DNA of 64,000 nucleotides from JAFDZV01 sp964455525. GTDB lineage: Bacteria > Bacteroidota > Ignavibacteria > OLB7. The DNA is taken from contig CAYVWR010000004.1 of the NCBI GenBank assembly GCA_964455525.1, forward strand, positions 62,001-126,000. Reading direction: 5' to 3'. Numbering within the stretch: the first letter of the stretch is position 1; every line of letters starts with the position of its first letter. Under the pieces are notes generated by a model. It saw only the letters and a program-made list of their open reading frames with translations, had not been told where the DNA came from and made no database searches. The translations under genes were made by a program, and so were the position numbers. Positions 36,252 through 45,114 of this stretch are shown one piece after another.

Positions 36252-36297
36252 CGCGAAGGCGCAAGGGGCCGGGTTTCCCTTGTGCCCTCGCGTTTTT
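36252..36297 (+). terminator. Intrinsic terminator after the pirin-FMN reductase genes
   Basis: A long stem CGCGAAGGCGCAAGGG (36252-36267) pairs with CCCTTGTGCCCTCGCG (ending 36292) through two G-U pairs, followed by TTTTT. Confidence 0.85.
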
Positions 36298-36424
36298 GCA
36301 TGCAGCCCGGACGTTCAATATGCTTGCGCTCTTGCATGATGGCCAATGCCGTTGCAGATTACGGCATGCATGGCATGTTTCTGCTGTATCCTCTCCACCG
36401 TCACCCCATACAGGGTTTTGGTCT

Positions 36425-38824
36425 ATGAAAAGAAGACTACTCGGCACGTTCCTTTCCTTTCTGGTCACACACTGTGTGTGGGCACAGACGCCATATAAAC
36501 AGCCCCCGGAGATCATCGCGGCGGCGATGAACGCGCCGCCGCCGCCATCGGTGCAGATAAGCCCACGTGGTGATGCGATGGCGATGGTGGAGTATAATGC
36601 TCATCCATCGATAGCGTTGCTTGCTGAGCCGATCGCCAAGCTTGCCGGAGTACGGTTCAATCCGGCTGCAACCAGTAGCCAGCGCCTTATCGAATACACC
36701 GGGATATCGGTGCGCTGGCCTGCCAGCGGGCGTACCATCAAGGTGGATCTGCCAACGGGATCGAAGATTGGAATACCGGTCTGGTCGTACGATGGCGCCT
36801 CGCTCGCCTTTGCACGATATCAGGGGAGCGGGGTGGAGCTTTGGATTGCCGATGCCACAACCGGCAAGTCCCGGATGATCCCTTCGGTCCGGCTCAACGA
36901 TGTGCTCAGGACCGCGATCACCTGGATGAGCGATAATGCGCATCTTCTTGTGAGCACCGTTCCACACGGGCGCGGCCCGGAACCGGAGCGGCCCAGGGTG
37001 CCGGACGGGCCGGTCATTGATGAGACGTCCGGGAAGTTCTCGCAGATGAGGACCTTTCAGGATCTGTTGAACAACCCGTACGACGAGGATCTGTTCACCT
37101 ACCATGCCACCGGACAGCTTGCGGTGGTGGATGCACGGAGCGGGAAGGCAACGCCGATCGGCGCGCCTGCGATCTATCTGGATGCCGATTTCTCTCCCGA
37201 CGGGAAGTTCCTGCTGGTGCAGCGGCTGCATCGGCCGTATTCCTACAGGGTTCCGTACTTCTATTTCGCCCGTACCACTGAAGTGCTCGACCGCAGCGGC
37301 ACGCCGGTGCATGTGGTTGCCGATCTGCCGATCTCCGATGAGATTCCACGCTATGGTGTGGCCACCGGACCACGAGATGTGTCATGGCAACCGTTGAAGC
37401 CTGCACAGCTTATCTGGACCGAGGCGCTCGACGGCGGCGATCCCACTGCCAAGGTGGACCATCGCGATCGGATCATGACAGTTGGCTCACCGTTCGATGC
37501 GGAGCCACGGGAGATTCTCAAGGTGCAGCACCGGTTTGCGGGATTGCAGTGGCTCCCCGCTGCCGATCAGGCTTTTATGACCGAGTACGATCGCGATCGC
37601 CGTTGGCTGACCACTCGTCTGCTGGATCTGAACAATCCTGAGCAGGGGAAGGTGGTGTTCGATCTCAGCTATAACGACGACTATGCAAATCCGGGCACGC
37701 TGGTGCATGCGGTCGGTCCCGATGGGGAGCGTTTGATCGTGCAGGATGGGGATTGGGTCTATCTCAGCGGAAAGGGGGCCTCGGAGCAGGGGGAGCGCCC
37801 GTTTCTCGACCGGATGAATCTGAAGACGCTGCAGAAGGAGCGGCTCCACCAGTCGAGCGATAGCAGTCTGGATCGGTTTATCGCGTTTGCCGGGGGGGCC
37901 CGGAACGTTATCATCACCCGGTATGAATCATCGGCGGAGCCGCCGAATTATTATGCTGTGGATCTATCCACCGGAAGTCGGAAAGCGCTGACGGAACTGA
38001 GCGATCCGGCTCCGGTGATGCGGACGCTTCAGAAGCGATTGGTGAAGTACTCTCGTGCCGATGGCGTCGCACTCTCCGGCACACTCTATCTTCCCCCGGA
38101 TTACACGGAGGGAACACGGCTCCCGCTTATCGTCTGGGCCTATCCGTTGGAATATTCCGACGCCGGAACGGCCGGGCAGGTGCGTGGATCGCCCAATGCG
38201 TTCACCCGGCTCTGGGGGTATTCCCCGATCTATCTGGCGTTGGCCGGATATGCGGTGCTGAACGATGCGGCGATGCCGGTTGTGGGGAGCCCGGAGACCA
38301 TGAACGACACCTTTATCGAGCAGGTGGTCGGCTCGGCGAAAGGAGCGATCGACTATCTCGATTCGGCTGGCATCATCGACCGTAACCGTGTGGCTGTTGG
38401 CGGCCATAGTTACGGTGCGTTTATGACAGCAAATCTGCTGGCGCATTCCGATCTCTTTGCCGCCGGGTTTGCCCTGAGCGGTGCCTACAACCGTACGCTG
38501 ACGCCGTTCGGCTTCCAGGGGGAGCGGCGGAGTTTCTGGGAGGCCCAGGATGTCTATATGAAGATATCCCCGTTTGCCAGCGCCAACAAGATCAACGAGC
38601 CGCTTCTTCTGGTTCATGGCGAAGCTGACAACAATCCCGGCACGTTCACAGTACAGTCGGAACGTCTTTTCCAGGCGATCAAGGGGAACGGAGGGACGGC
38701 AAAACTGGTGCTTCTGCCGTACGAGTCGCATGGCTATGTCGCCAGGGAATCGGTGCTGCATGTGATGGCCGAGCTTGTGGAATGGGCCAATAAATTTGTC
38801 AAGAGCCGCCAGGCCGCAAACTAA
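36425..38824 (+). CDS. S9-family (prolyl oligopeptidase type) exported peptidase
   Basis: 799 residues from the ATG at 36425. A signal peptide (1-20, ending WAQ) directs export. The first ~520 residues form a beta-propeller-like domain, the last ~260 an alpha/beta hydrolase. The catalytic triad is S662 (GGHSYGAFM), D735 (HGEADNN) and H769 (YESHGY). The G-H-S-Y-G-A-F-M context resembles the S9D glutamyl-endopeptidase group. It should cut peptides in the periplasm or outside. It lies alone between two terminators. Confidence 0.93.
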   Translation: MKRRLLGTFLSFLVTHCVWAQTPYKQPPEIIAAAMNAPPPPSVQISPRGDAMAMVEYNAHPSIALLAEPIAKLAGVRFNPAATSSQRLIEYTGISVRWPASGRTIKVDLPTGSKIGIPVWSYDGASLAFARYQGSGVELWIADATTGKSRMIPSVRLNDVLRTAITWMSDNAHLLVSTVPHGRGPEPERPRVPDGPVIDETSGKFSQMRTFQDLLNNPYDEDLFTYHATGQLAVVDARSGKATPIGAPAIYLDADFSPDGKFLLVQRLHRPYSYRVPYFYFARTTEVLDRSGTPVHVVADLPISDEIPRYGVATGPRDVSWQPLKPAQLIWTEALDGGDPTAKVDHRDRIMTVGSPFDAEPREILKVQHRFAGLQWLPAADQAFMTEYDRDRRWLTTRLLDLNNPEQGKVVFDLSYNDDYANPGTLVHAVGPDGERLIVQDGDWVYLSGKGASEQGERPFLDRMNLKTLQKERLHQSSDSSLDRFIAFAGGARNVIITRYESSAEPPNYYAVDLSTGSRKALTELSDPAPVMRTLQKRLVKYSRADGVALSGTLYLPPDYTEGTRLPLIVWAYPLEYSDAGTAGQVRGSPNAFTRLWGYSPIYLALAGYAVLNDAAMPVVGSPETMNDTFIEQVVGSAKGAIDYLDSAGIIDRNRVAVGGHSYGAFMTANLLAHSDLFAAGFALSGAYNRTLTPFGFQGERRSFWEAQDVYMKISPFASANKINEPLLLVHGEADNNPGTFTVQSERLFQAIKGNGGTAKLVLLPYESHGYVARESVLHVMAELVEWANKFVKSRQAAN

Positions 38825-38875
38825 GCCTGGCTGGTTTGTCCGGGCGATGGAGGTTATCCCGGAATCGTTTATGCG

Positions 38876-38935
38876 CAGGCCGCCGGATACTGCCGGGATG
38901 GTTTTTCCCTTGGTATCCGGCGGCCTGCTTCTTCT
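38876..38935 (+). terminator. Terminator-like hairpin after the S9 peptidase gene
   Basis: Perfect 15-bp stem CAGGCCGCCGGATAC (38876-38890) / GTATCCGGCGGCCTG (38913-38927), followed by CTTCTTCT. The loop itself can fold (GGGA/TCCC). Confidence 0.75.
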
Positions 38936-39523
38936 CGGGGAACAGTGGCCGCATTCAAACGGCACATCACGTGTTATCGTAGGATTTCCACCCATATATC
39001 CCTGTAACTCCATGGGATCGTTCATCTTCCGGCAGTGGGGACGATCTGCGGTGATTATGCCGGAGAACCTGTCTGAAAAGCGTTCAGCACGGGGCGCATA
39101 TTCCCCAAGGGCATGCCAAGGGCTTCGCTGCCTTCTTATTTATCGGTGAGAATGTCATGAGGGAGCATGAGCGGATGTCGGGCCATCGCCACCCTTGCTG
39201 CGTATGCACGTGCGCTTGGAGCAATCCGGGTGCCCATCGCCTGACAGATGTCGCTGAACGGATAAGAGCGGAAGCACGGCCCCGGAACAGAGAGGCTGTC
39301 GATGGGAGCCGCGCGTTCCGCCAGGGCATTCCGTCCCTATGGACGGATGCCACACCGGTAGGATTCCTATCGGGTCATGGATACAGTATGCGGGTGCCAG
39401 CGGAGCAGATAAAACCACAGGAACGGGGGATAGCGGGGGGATGATGCTAATCTAATAGAACGCGTGCGGATTTCTATGAAAAACGGAGGGCACGCGCAAT
39501 CAAAGCGATTGGGGCATACCATA
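38936..39523. other. Intergenic region between convergent genes
   Basis: About 590 bp. Two weak frames (39084-39353 minus, 39157-39444 plus) overlap and lack support. No RNA gene was recognised. Confidence 0.35.
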
Positions 39524-39562
39524 ATGGCAGCGCCGCCCCGGGAGAAGGAGCGGCGCTGCCAT
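39524..39562 (-). terminator. Hairpin downstream of asnS
   Basis: Perfect 13-bp stem ATGGCAGCGCCGC (39524-39536) / GCGGCGCTGCCAT (39550-39562) with a 13-nt loop, 89 bp past the asnS stop. It lacks a T tract. Confidence 0.5.
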
Positions 39563-39650
39563 ATGTATTCCCGATTGTCCGGGGATGGGCATGTTACCAT
39601 CGAGGGAGATTGATTATCCCAGCTGCCTGCCCTGTGTGTATCCGGTTCTG

Positions 39651-41042
39651 TTAAAACTCGGCATAGCCTGGAACTCGTGGGAAGGGGATCACATCGCGGA
39701 TATTCTTCATGCCGGTGATATACATCACCATGCGTTCCAGGCCAAGCCCGAATCCTGCATGCGGCGCGGAGCCATATTTCCGTAGTTCCAGATACCACCA
39801 GTATGCTTCCTCCGGCAATCCCTGCTTCCGAATCTTATCCAGTAGCACATCGTGGCGTTCCTCGCGCTGGCTTCCACCGATAATCTCGCCGATACGTGGT
39901 GCAAGGATATCCATTGCCCGCACGGTACGGCCATCCTCGTTCTCCCGCATATAGAACGCCTTGATATCCTTCGGATAATCGGTGACGATGACCGGTTTTT
40001 TGAATATCTGCTCGGTGAGATAGCGTTCGTGTTCGCTCTGAAGATCGCTGCCCCAGGCTACGGGGAATTCCCATTGCTGGTTGCTCTGTTCCAACCGGCG
40101 CACGGCCTCGGTATAGGTTACCCGCTCGAAATCCGAGTTCACCACATGCTCCAGCGTTTCCAGAACGGAGTTGTCGATCCGTTTATTGAAGAATTCCAGA
40201 TCCGGCCCGCAGGAGTTCAGGACATGTTGAATGATATACTTCAGGAATTTCTCGGCAAGGTCCATATCATCGTTCAGATCGGCGAATGCCATTTCCGGTT
40301 CAATCATCCAGAATTCTGCCAGATGTCGTGGCGTGTTGGAATTCTCGGCGCGGAATGTTGGCCCGAACGTATAGATATTGGAAAAGGAGTGGGCAAAAAT
40401 CTCTCCTTCGAGCTGGCCGCTGACGGTGAGATATGCCGGTTTGCCGAAGAAATCCTTTGCATAGTCGATCTGCCCCTCTGGCGTGCGGGGGGTATTCAGC
40501 AGATCGAGCGTGGTGACGCCGAACATTGCTCCTGCCCCCTCGGCATCGGACGCGGTGATAATCGGCGTATGGACATAGAGGAATCCCTGCTCCTGGAAGA
40601 ACGTATGGATCGCATAGCAGAGGGCATTACGCACACGGAAGACCGCACCGAAGGTGTTGGAGCGATTGCGCAGGTGCGCGATCTCCCGCAGAAATTCCAT
40701 TGTATGCCCCTTCTTCTGCAAAGGGTAGGTTGCAGGATCGGCCGGGCCGTAGACGATCACTTCGCGAGCGCGAAGCTCCACGGCCTGGCCGGCTGCGGGG
40801 GAATCCACAAGCTCGCCGGTGAACGCCACGCAGGCGCCGGTGGTGATATCCCTCAGGAGCTCCTCCGGTATGCTTCCCTCATCGATCACGACTTGCAGAT
40901 CCTGGAAGGTGCTGCCATCGTTGATCTGTACGAAGCTTATCCCTTTGCTATCGCGGCGGGTTTTCACCCAGCCACGTGCGGTTATGGTCTGCCCGGCCGA
41001 TTGTTTGAAGATATCACGGATATACTCGCCAGGTTTGATCAT
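39651..41042 (-). CDS. asnS: Asparaginyl-tRNA synthetase
   Basis: 463 residues, the usual length. An N-terminal OB-fold anticodon-binding domain (1-110, with GWVKTRRDSKG and FVQINDGS) is followed by the class II catalytic core. Motif 2 is FRAENSNTPRHLAEFWMIEPE and motif 3 GFGLGLERMVMYITGMKNIRDVIPFPR. The GLGLER and FWMIEPE forms are those of AsnRS rather than AspRS. It charges tRNA-Asn directly in the cytoplasm, so the organism need not rely only on the transamidation route for Asn-tRNA. Confidence 0.97.
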   Translation of the reverse strand: MIKPGEYIRDIFKQSAGQTITARGWVKTRRDSKGISFVQINDGSTFQDLQVVIDEGSIPEELLRDITTGACVAFTGELVDSPAAGQAVELRAREVIVYGPADPATYPLQKKGHTMEFLREIAHLRNRSNTFGAVFRVRNALCYAIHTFFQEQGFLYVHTPIITASDAEGAGAMFGVTTLDLLNTPRTPEGQIDYAKDFFGKPAYLTVSGQLEGEIFAHSFSNIYTFGPTFRAENSNTPRHLAEFWMIEPEMAFADLNDDMDLAEKFLKYIIQHVLNSCGPDLEFFNKRIDNSVLETLEHVVNSDFERVTYTEAVRRLEQSNQQWEFPVAWGSDLQSEHERYLTEQIFKKPVIVTDYPKDIKAFYMRENEDGRTVRAMDILAPRIGEIIGGSQREERHDVLLDKIRKQGLPEEAYWWYLELRKYGSAPHAGFGLGLERMVMYITGMKNIRDVIPFPRVPGYAEF

Positions 41043-41114
41043 GCTGATAGTATCCTTTCTGTTTGTTGCCGTTTATACGTGTAGTCGGAATACGTCTTGT
41101 CTGCCATTTTTCAG

Positions 41115-42929
41115 TCAGCTATCGAGGTCGCCCTGCCAGAGCGAGCGCATTTCCTCGCAGGTCTCCAGAAGCTCATCGAGCGTTCCCTCGGCCTCGATTC
41201 TTCCATCGCTGAGGACGATGATATGGTCGGCGCGCTGAAGTGCCACGCGGCGATGAGATGCCACCAGGCAGGTGGCCTCACGCCCGTTGAAAAGCTGATC
41301 CCAGAGAATCCGTTCGGTCTCCACATCGAGAGCGCTCGAGAGATCATCGAAGACGAGCAGTTCAGGATCGCGCACAAACATGCGTGCTGCTGCGCTTCGC
41401 TGCACCTGTCCGCCTGAAAGCTTTACGCCACGGGGTCCTACGGCCGTTTCCAGCCCATGCTCAAGCGTTGCCACATCGGGCGCCATCACTGCCAGGCGCA
41501 CCGCATCGTACAGGTTGGCGTTGCGTTCCGGGACTCCCATCAGGATATTATCGCCGAGCGTGTCACTGAAGAGCCTGGGGACCTGCGCGGTATATGCGGT
41601 TCTGGGAGGCGTGAAGAAGACGGCCGGATCATGCACCGGCGTTCCATTCCAGCAGATCCTGCCCCGATCGTGCGGCAGCAGGCCGAGCAGCGTGCGGATA
41701 AGCGTGGTCTTGCCGGAACCTATGCGTCCGGTAATCACTGTAAAGGAACCCTGGCGCACCCGCAGGTTCACATCGATAATGCCTCGGCCGGTGCTTGGAT
41801 GGATATAGGTAAGATCCCTGACCTCCAGTGCAACAAGGCGATGCTCGGGCTTCTTTTCGGTGTGCCGCACTGGTGGCAAGGCCTCTTCCATAGGAACCGC
41901 TGCATGGGCCACAAGGCGTTCTGGGTCGCTTCCGGCCATAAGCTCCAGCATCCGTTCGATGGAGACTCCGGTACGGCGATGCTGTGCCAGGAGATCGCCG
42001 AGAAAGAACATTGTAAAGGTCATTCTCTGGAGATATGCCACGAAGAGGGCAAAATCGCCGACGGAGAAGTTTCCCTCTGCCATCGACGTGCCTACCAGAA
42101 GGAGTATGATGCCGGTGCCGATATTGACCATGTTGGCATTCAGCGAGCGGATCAGCTCTGTCAGGAGGGTATCCTTGAGCGCTACAACGCGACGGCGTTC
42201 GTTCAGCTCGCGGAAGTTCTCCAGAACGTTCGGTTCGGCCGACGCCACTTTCAGCGCCTGCACGGTGCCGAACATCTCGCCGATGAAGGCTGTCACCCGT
42301 CCGGTTGCCTCGCGGGTTGCCCTGCGGTATTTTCGGATACGTCCTCCCATACGATGGGCGAGGATGCCGATGCCGATCAGCGGCAGCAGAACCACGAGGG
42401 TAATGGTCGGATCGATCGTATACATGATCGCCAGCGCAACAACCGCAAAAATTGCAAAGCCGCTGAAATCCGTTGCACCCTCGATATACTTCACCACCTC
42501 TTCGACATCATCGCGGAAGCGGCTTACCGCTTCGCCGGGGGAGTCGGGGAGGCGGCGGGTGCCGGGGCCGGCCACCACCCAGTCGAGCATATTCCGGCGG
42601 ACGAGCGCACCAATGGTAAGGTAGAGGGTGCTCCAGGCGCGTATGCCGCCCAGCATGATAGCGATACGCGCAATGGAAAGCCCGGTGAGCATTGCCACAA
42701 GCGTCCATGGGTTCAGGCCTACCTGCGAGTCTCCTGCGAGCGCATTAAAGATCTCCCGTGTGATAAGGCCAGCCACCAGGGGCAGGGAGTGGTGCGCGCC
42801 CCAGGCCAGGCAGTTCACCAGAAAGAGGCCGGGGCGATAGCGAACAAGCTGTATGATAGAGCGCAATGTATGCATAGGATATCGTATCTGAATTCTTGTG
42901 TCGGATTTCGCAGTAACGGGGCAGGGCAT
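41115..42929 (-). CDS. ABC exporter subunit with degenerate Walker B
   Basis: 604 residues: six-helix membrane domain (about 20-310), then an ATPase domain. Walker A is GRIGSGKTT, the signature LSGGQVQRSAAARMF is canonical, the switch His is in VASHRR, and Walker B reads LLVFDDLSSALD, that is Asp instead of the catalytic Glu. This is the pattern of the degenerate-site subunit in heterodimeric exporters (TM287/288, BmrCD, LmrCD type). The start at 42929 lies 9 bp after the upstream partner gene; an ATG at 42875 is an alternative. Confidence 0.9.
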   Translation of the reverse strand: MPCPVTAKSDTRIQIRYPMHTLRSIIQLVRYRPGLFLVNCLAWGAHHSLPLVAGLITREIFNALAGDSQVGLNPWTLVAMLTGLSIARIAIMLGGIRAWSTLYLTIGALVRRNMLDWVVAGPGTRRLPDSPGEAVSRFRDDVEEVVKYIEGATDFSGFAIFAVVALAIMYTIDPTITLVVLLPLIGIGILAHRMGGRIRKYRRATREATGRVTAFIGEMFGTVQALKVASAEPNVLENFRELNERRRVVALKDTLLTELIRSLNANMVNIGTGIILLLVGTSMAEGNFSVGDFALFVAYLQRMTFTMFFLGDLLAQHRRTGVSIERMLELMAGSDPERLVAHAAVPMEEALPPVRHTEKKPEHRLVALEVRDLTYIHPSTGRGIIDVNLRVRQGSFTVITGRIGSGKTTLIRTLLGLLPHDRGRICWNGTPVHDPAVFFTPPRTAYTAQVPRLFSDTLGDNILMGVPERNANLYDAVRLAVMAPDVATLEHGLETAVGPRGVKLSGGQVQRSAAARMFVRDPELLVFDDLSSALDVETERILWDQLFNGREATCLVASHRRVALQRADHIIVLSDGRIEAEGTLDELLETCEEMRSLWQGDLDS

Positions 42930-42938
42930 CTCGGGATG

Positions 42939-44681
42939 TCAGCGTGCCTGCTGATGCATGCCGGCCCTGAGCAGCGCATGGAAGCGTGATGCCGGATCGG
43001 CCGCGAGAACCGATCGGGGGCCATGCTCGCAAATTTCTCCTCGGTCCAGGATCATGATCGCATCGGCGCGGTCCACGGTGGAGAGCCGGTGGGCGATGAT
43101 GATCGCCGTTCGGTCGCGCAGAAGTTTGGCCATCGCATGTTCCAGAAGCCGTTCGGTTGCAAGGTCCATCCGGGAGGATGGTTCATCGAGTATGACGATG
43201 CCGGGGTTCTGGAGGAACACCCGTATAAAGGCCAGAAGCTGGGCTTCGCCGGCTGAAAGGCCGCCGCCACCCACGGTAAGTTCCGTATCAAGCCCCTGCG
43301 AGAGGGAGCCGTACCAGTCCTCCAGTCCAAGCTCCTCGATCACGGCGATGATCTGCTGGTCGGTAACGGCGCGGTCAAAGAATGTGAGGTTGTCGCGCAC
43401 GGTTGCATGGAAGAGCTGTACATCCTGTGTGACCATTGCCACGCGCCCGCGGAGTTCCTCCAGGCTGGCATTGCGGAGGTCTACGCCGCCAAGCATGATA
43501 GAGCCTGCGGTGACGTCGTAGAGCCGGAAGAGGAGCCGGGTGAGCGTGGTCTTGCCGCTCCCGGTTCTGCCAAGCAGTCCAAGGACCTCGCCGGGGCGTA
43601 GCTCAAACGAGATGGATTTCAGTATGGTTGTATCTCCGTAGGCAAAGGTCACATCATCGAAGCTGATTGCCAGTGAGCCATGCGGGATCGGTTCGCCACG
43701 TCCATCCTGCATCACCCGTTTGGTAGCGAGCAGTTCTTCCACGCGTACGATGCTTGCGCCTGCTTTCTGCAGATCCTGGAGCTGCTGGGTAAGCTGCTCC
43801 ACAATGCTCCAGATAAGCTGTGTGTAGCTATACAGCAGGTAGACGGTTCCAAGCGTCAGGCTGCCGGTCTGGAACAACTGGATGCCGGTTCCAAGCGTCA
43901 GTGCATCACCCACGGTAAACATGAGCACGATGATCACCCAGAGATAGCCACGCATGATCCAGGCGCGGCGTCCCTTGCTGAAGGTGTTCTGGATCACCTG
44001 GTGGAAACGGTGCATCACGTAGCTTCCGCCTCCGTTGGCTCTGATATCGTCGATGCCTGCCAGGCGTTCTTCGATAAAGCCATAGAGCTCGGCGCTGACC
44101 TGACGCTCCTCGGACGTTGCGGCCACTGCGATATCCCGGCTCCGATTCAGCACTGCCAGGGCGATGCTGGCATAGACGAGCATGACCATGCCCACAACCC
44201 AGCTCTCCATGAAAAGGAGGACGAGCACACCGATGAAGATCAGAGCACTGCCAAGAATGCGGATAACGAACTGCGAGAAAAAATTGGAGAGCGCCGTGAT
44301 ATCGCCGTCGATACGTTCGATAAGCTCTCCGGGCGTGCGTTCGTTATGGAACGACATATCGAGATCGAGGCAGTGCCGGGCAAGATCGAAGCGCATCTGG
44401 TTGGTCGCGGTCCAGCCCACATCGGCGCCTACATAGGTAGCATAGGCGGAAATGATCTGGTTGGCGATGCCCGCGCCAAGGAAAACGAGGGCGGCGGCAA
44501 GAAGATGCCCTGTGGCATCGCCGGCGCGTGCCGTATCAATGAAATAGCGGATAATCTGCGGGTTGAGTAATTGCAGTGCGATGCTTCCGAGCAACAGCGC
44601 TGCAAGCAGCATCGTACGTCGCCGCTGTGGTTTCAGATATACCACCAGCAGGTTCCAGTAGCGTGCGAGCGAGACGTTCAT
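42939..44681 (-). CDS. ABC exporter subunit, partner of the downstream gene
   Basis: 580 residues from the ATG at 44681, which follows AGAAGGA; the frame is open to 44780. Six-helix membrane domain, then an ATPase domain with Walker A LGRTGSGKTT, Walker B GIVILDEPSSRMD (normal Glu), switch His IIAHRLS, but a signature LSAGEAQL instead of LSGGQ. In the heterodimer, this altered signature faces the Asp-type Walker B of the partner, so one ATP site is degenerate and the other (normal Glu here with LSGGQ of the partner) is canonical. Drug, lipid or peptide export is possible. A tiny peptide gene lies upstream. Confidence 0.9.
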   Translation of the reverse strand: MNVSLARYWNLLVVYLKPQRRRTMLLAALLLGSIALQLLNPQIIRYFIDTARAGDATGHLLAAALVFLGAGIANQIISAYATYVGADVGWTATNQMRFDLARHCLDLDMSFHNERTPGELIERIDGDITALSNFFSQFVIRILGSALIFIGVLVLLFMESWVVGMVMLVYASIALAVLNRSRDIAVAATSEERQVSAELYGFIEERLAGIDDIRANGGGSYVMHRFHQVIQNTFSKGRRAWIMRGYLWVIIVLMFTVGDALTLGTGIQLFQTGSLTLGTVYLLYSYTQLIWSIVEQLTQQLQDLQKAGASIVRVEELLATKRVMQDGRGEPIPHGSLAISFDDVTFAYGDTTILKSISFELRPGEVLGLLGRTGSGKTTLTRLLFRLYDVTAGSIMLGGVDLRNASLEELRGRVAMVTQDVQLFHATVRDNLTFFDRAVTDQQIIAVIEELGLEDWYGSLSQGLDTELTVGGGGLSAGEAQLLAFIRVFLQNPGIVILDEPSSRMDLATERLLEHAMAKLLRDRTAIIIAHRLSTVDRADAIMILDRGEICEHGPRSVLAADPASRFHALLRAGMHQQAR

Positions 44682-44800
44682 AAACATTCCTTCTGAGCGG
44701 CCGGGTTTGCCGGACGCCTGCCAGTACGGAGAAAAGGGGGCGGATAGCGTGCCCTGCGTATGCGAGGCTATATCGTCCATCGCTGGCTGTGTGCCCGATC

Positions 44801-44844
44801 AAAAAAAGAAAGGGCCACGGTTCGGCTGGAACCCGTGGCCCTTT
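44801..44844 (-). terminator. Strong intrinsic terminator (minus strand)
   Basis: 12-bp stem AAAGGGCCACGG (44809-44820) / CCGTGGCCCTTT (44833-44844). On the minus strand it is followed by TTTCTTTTTTT. It lies between the tiny peptide gene and the ABC genes. Its 12-nt loop holds most of GTTCGGCTGGAAC, repeated at 44852-44864. Confidence 0.88.
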
Positions 44845-44877
44845 CAGTATCGTTCGGCTGGAACGTTCCTGAAATAC

Positions 44878-44914
44878 GACGGCCGCGGGTTCTGATGAGG
44901 TACCCGCGGCCGTC
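44878..44914 (-). terminator. Second hairpin after the tiny peptide gene
   Basis: Perfect 13-bp stem GACGGCCGCGGGT (44878-44890) / ACCCGCGGCCGTC (44902-44914) with an 11-nt loop, 25 bp past the peptide stop codon and before the main terminator. Confidence 0.65.
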
Positions 44915-44938
44915 TGTTATATCGCTATATGGAGCAGA

Positions 44939-45040
44939 CTAGGAGCAGGTAGCATCATCACCGGCATTAACTCGATTAACCGGGGTTCCGGCGATCGGCA
45001 GAGCGGTGTAGGATAGATAGTTGATCATTGCCATCAGCAT
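44939..45040 (-). CDS. Tiny 33-residue peptide gene upstream of the ABC exporter
   Basis: The frame runs from ATG at 45040 to TAG at 44939-44941. An AGGAG ribosome site lies 8 bp upstream of the start. The peptide starts MLMAMINYLSYTALPIAG and ends NAGDDATCS, with one Cys next to the end. It has no known leader motif that I recognise and no modifying enzyme nearby. It has its own probable promoter (45086-45114), its own two hairpins, and then two ABC exporter genes on the same strand. An exported peptide is possible, but a leader peptide or chance frame cannot be excluded. Confidence 0.45.
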   Translation of the reverse strand: MLMAMINYLSYTALPIAGTPVNRVNAGDDATCS

Positions 45041-45085
45041 AATGCTTGCTCCTGTCTGAAAGGATTGGAGATTTTCAGGGGTGCG

Positions 45086-45114
45086 AATTAACGAACTCTG
45101 GCAATAATTGCCAA
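45086..45114 (-). promoter_or_regulatory. Probable promoter with palindrome before the tiny peptide gene
   Basis: On the minus strand TTGGCA (45114-45109) and TTAATT (45091-45086) are spaced by 17 bp. A perfect palindrome TGGCAA-N3-TTGCCA (45099-45113) overlaps the -35 box, as an operator would. The -10 match is weak. Confidence 0.45.

Noticed and set aside
41457..42989. 510-codon frame antisense to the ABC exporter gene
   Set aside because: It lies fully opposite a gene with clear ABC motifs and shows no domain of its own.
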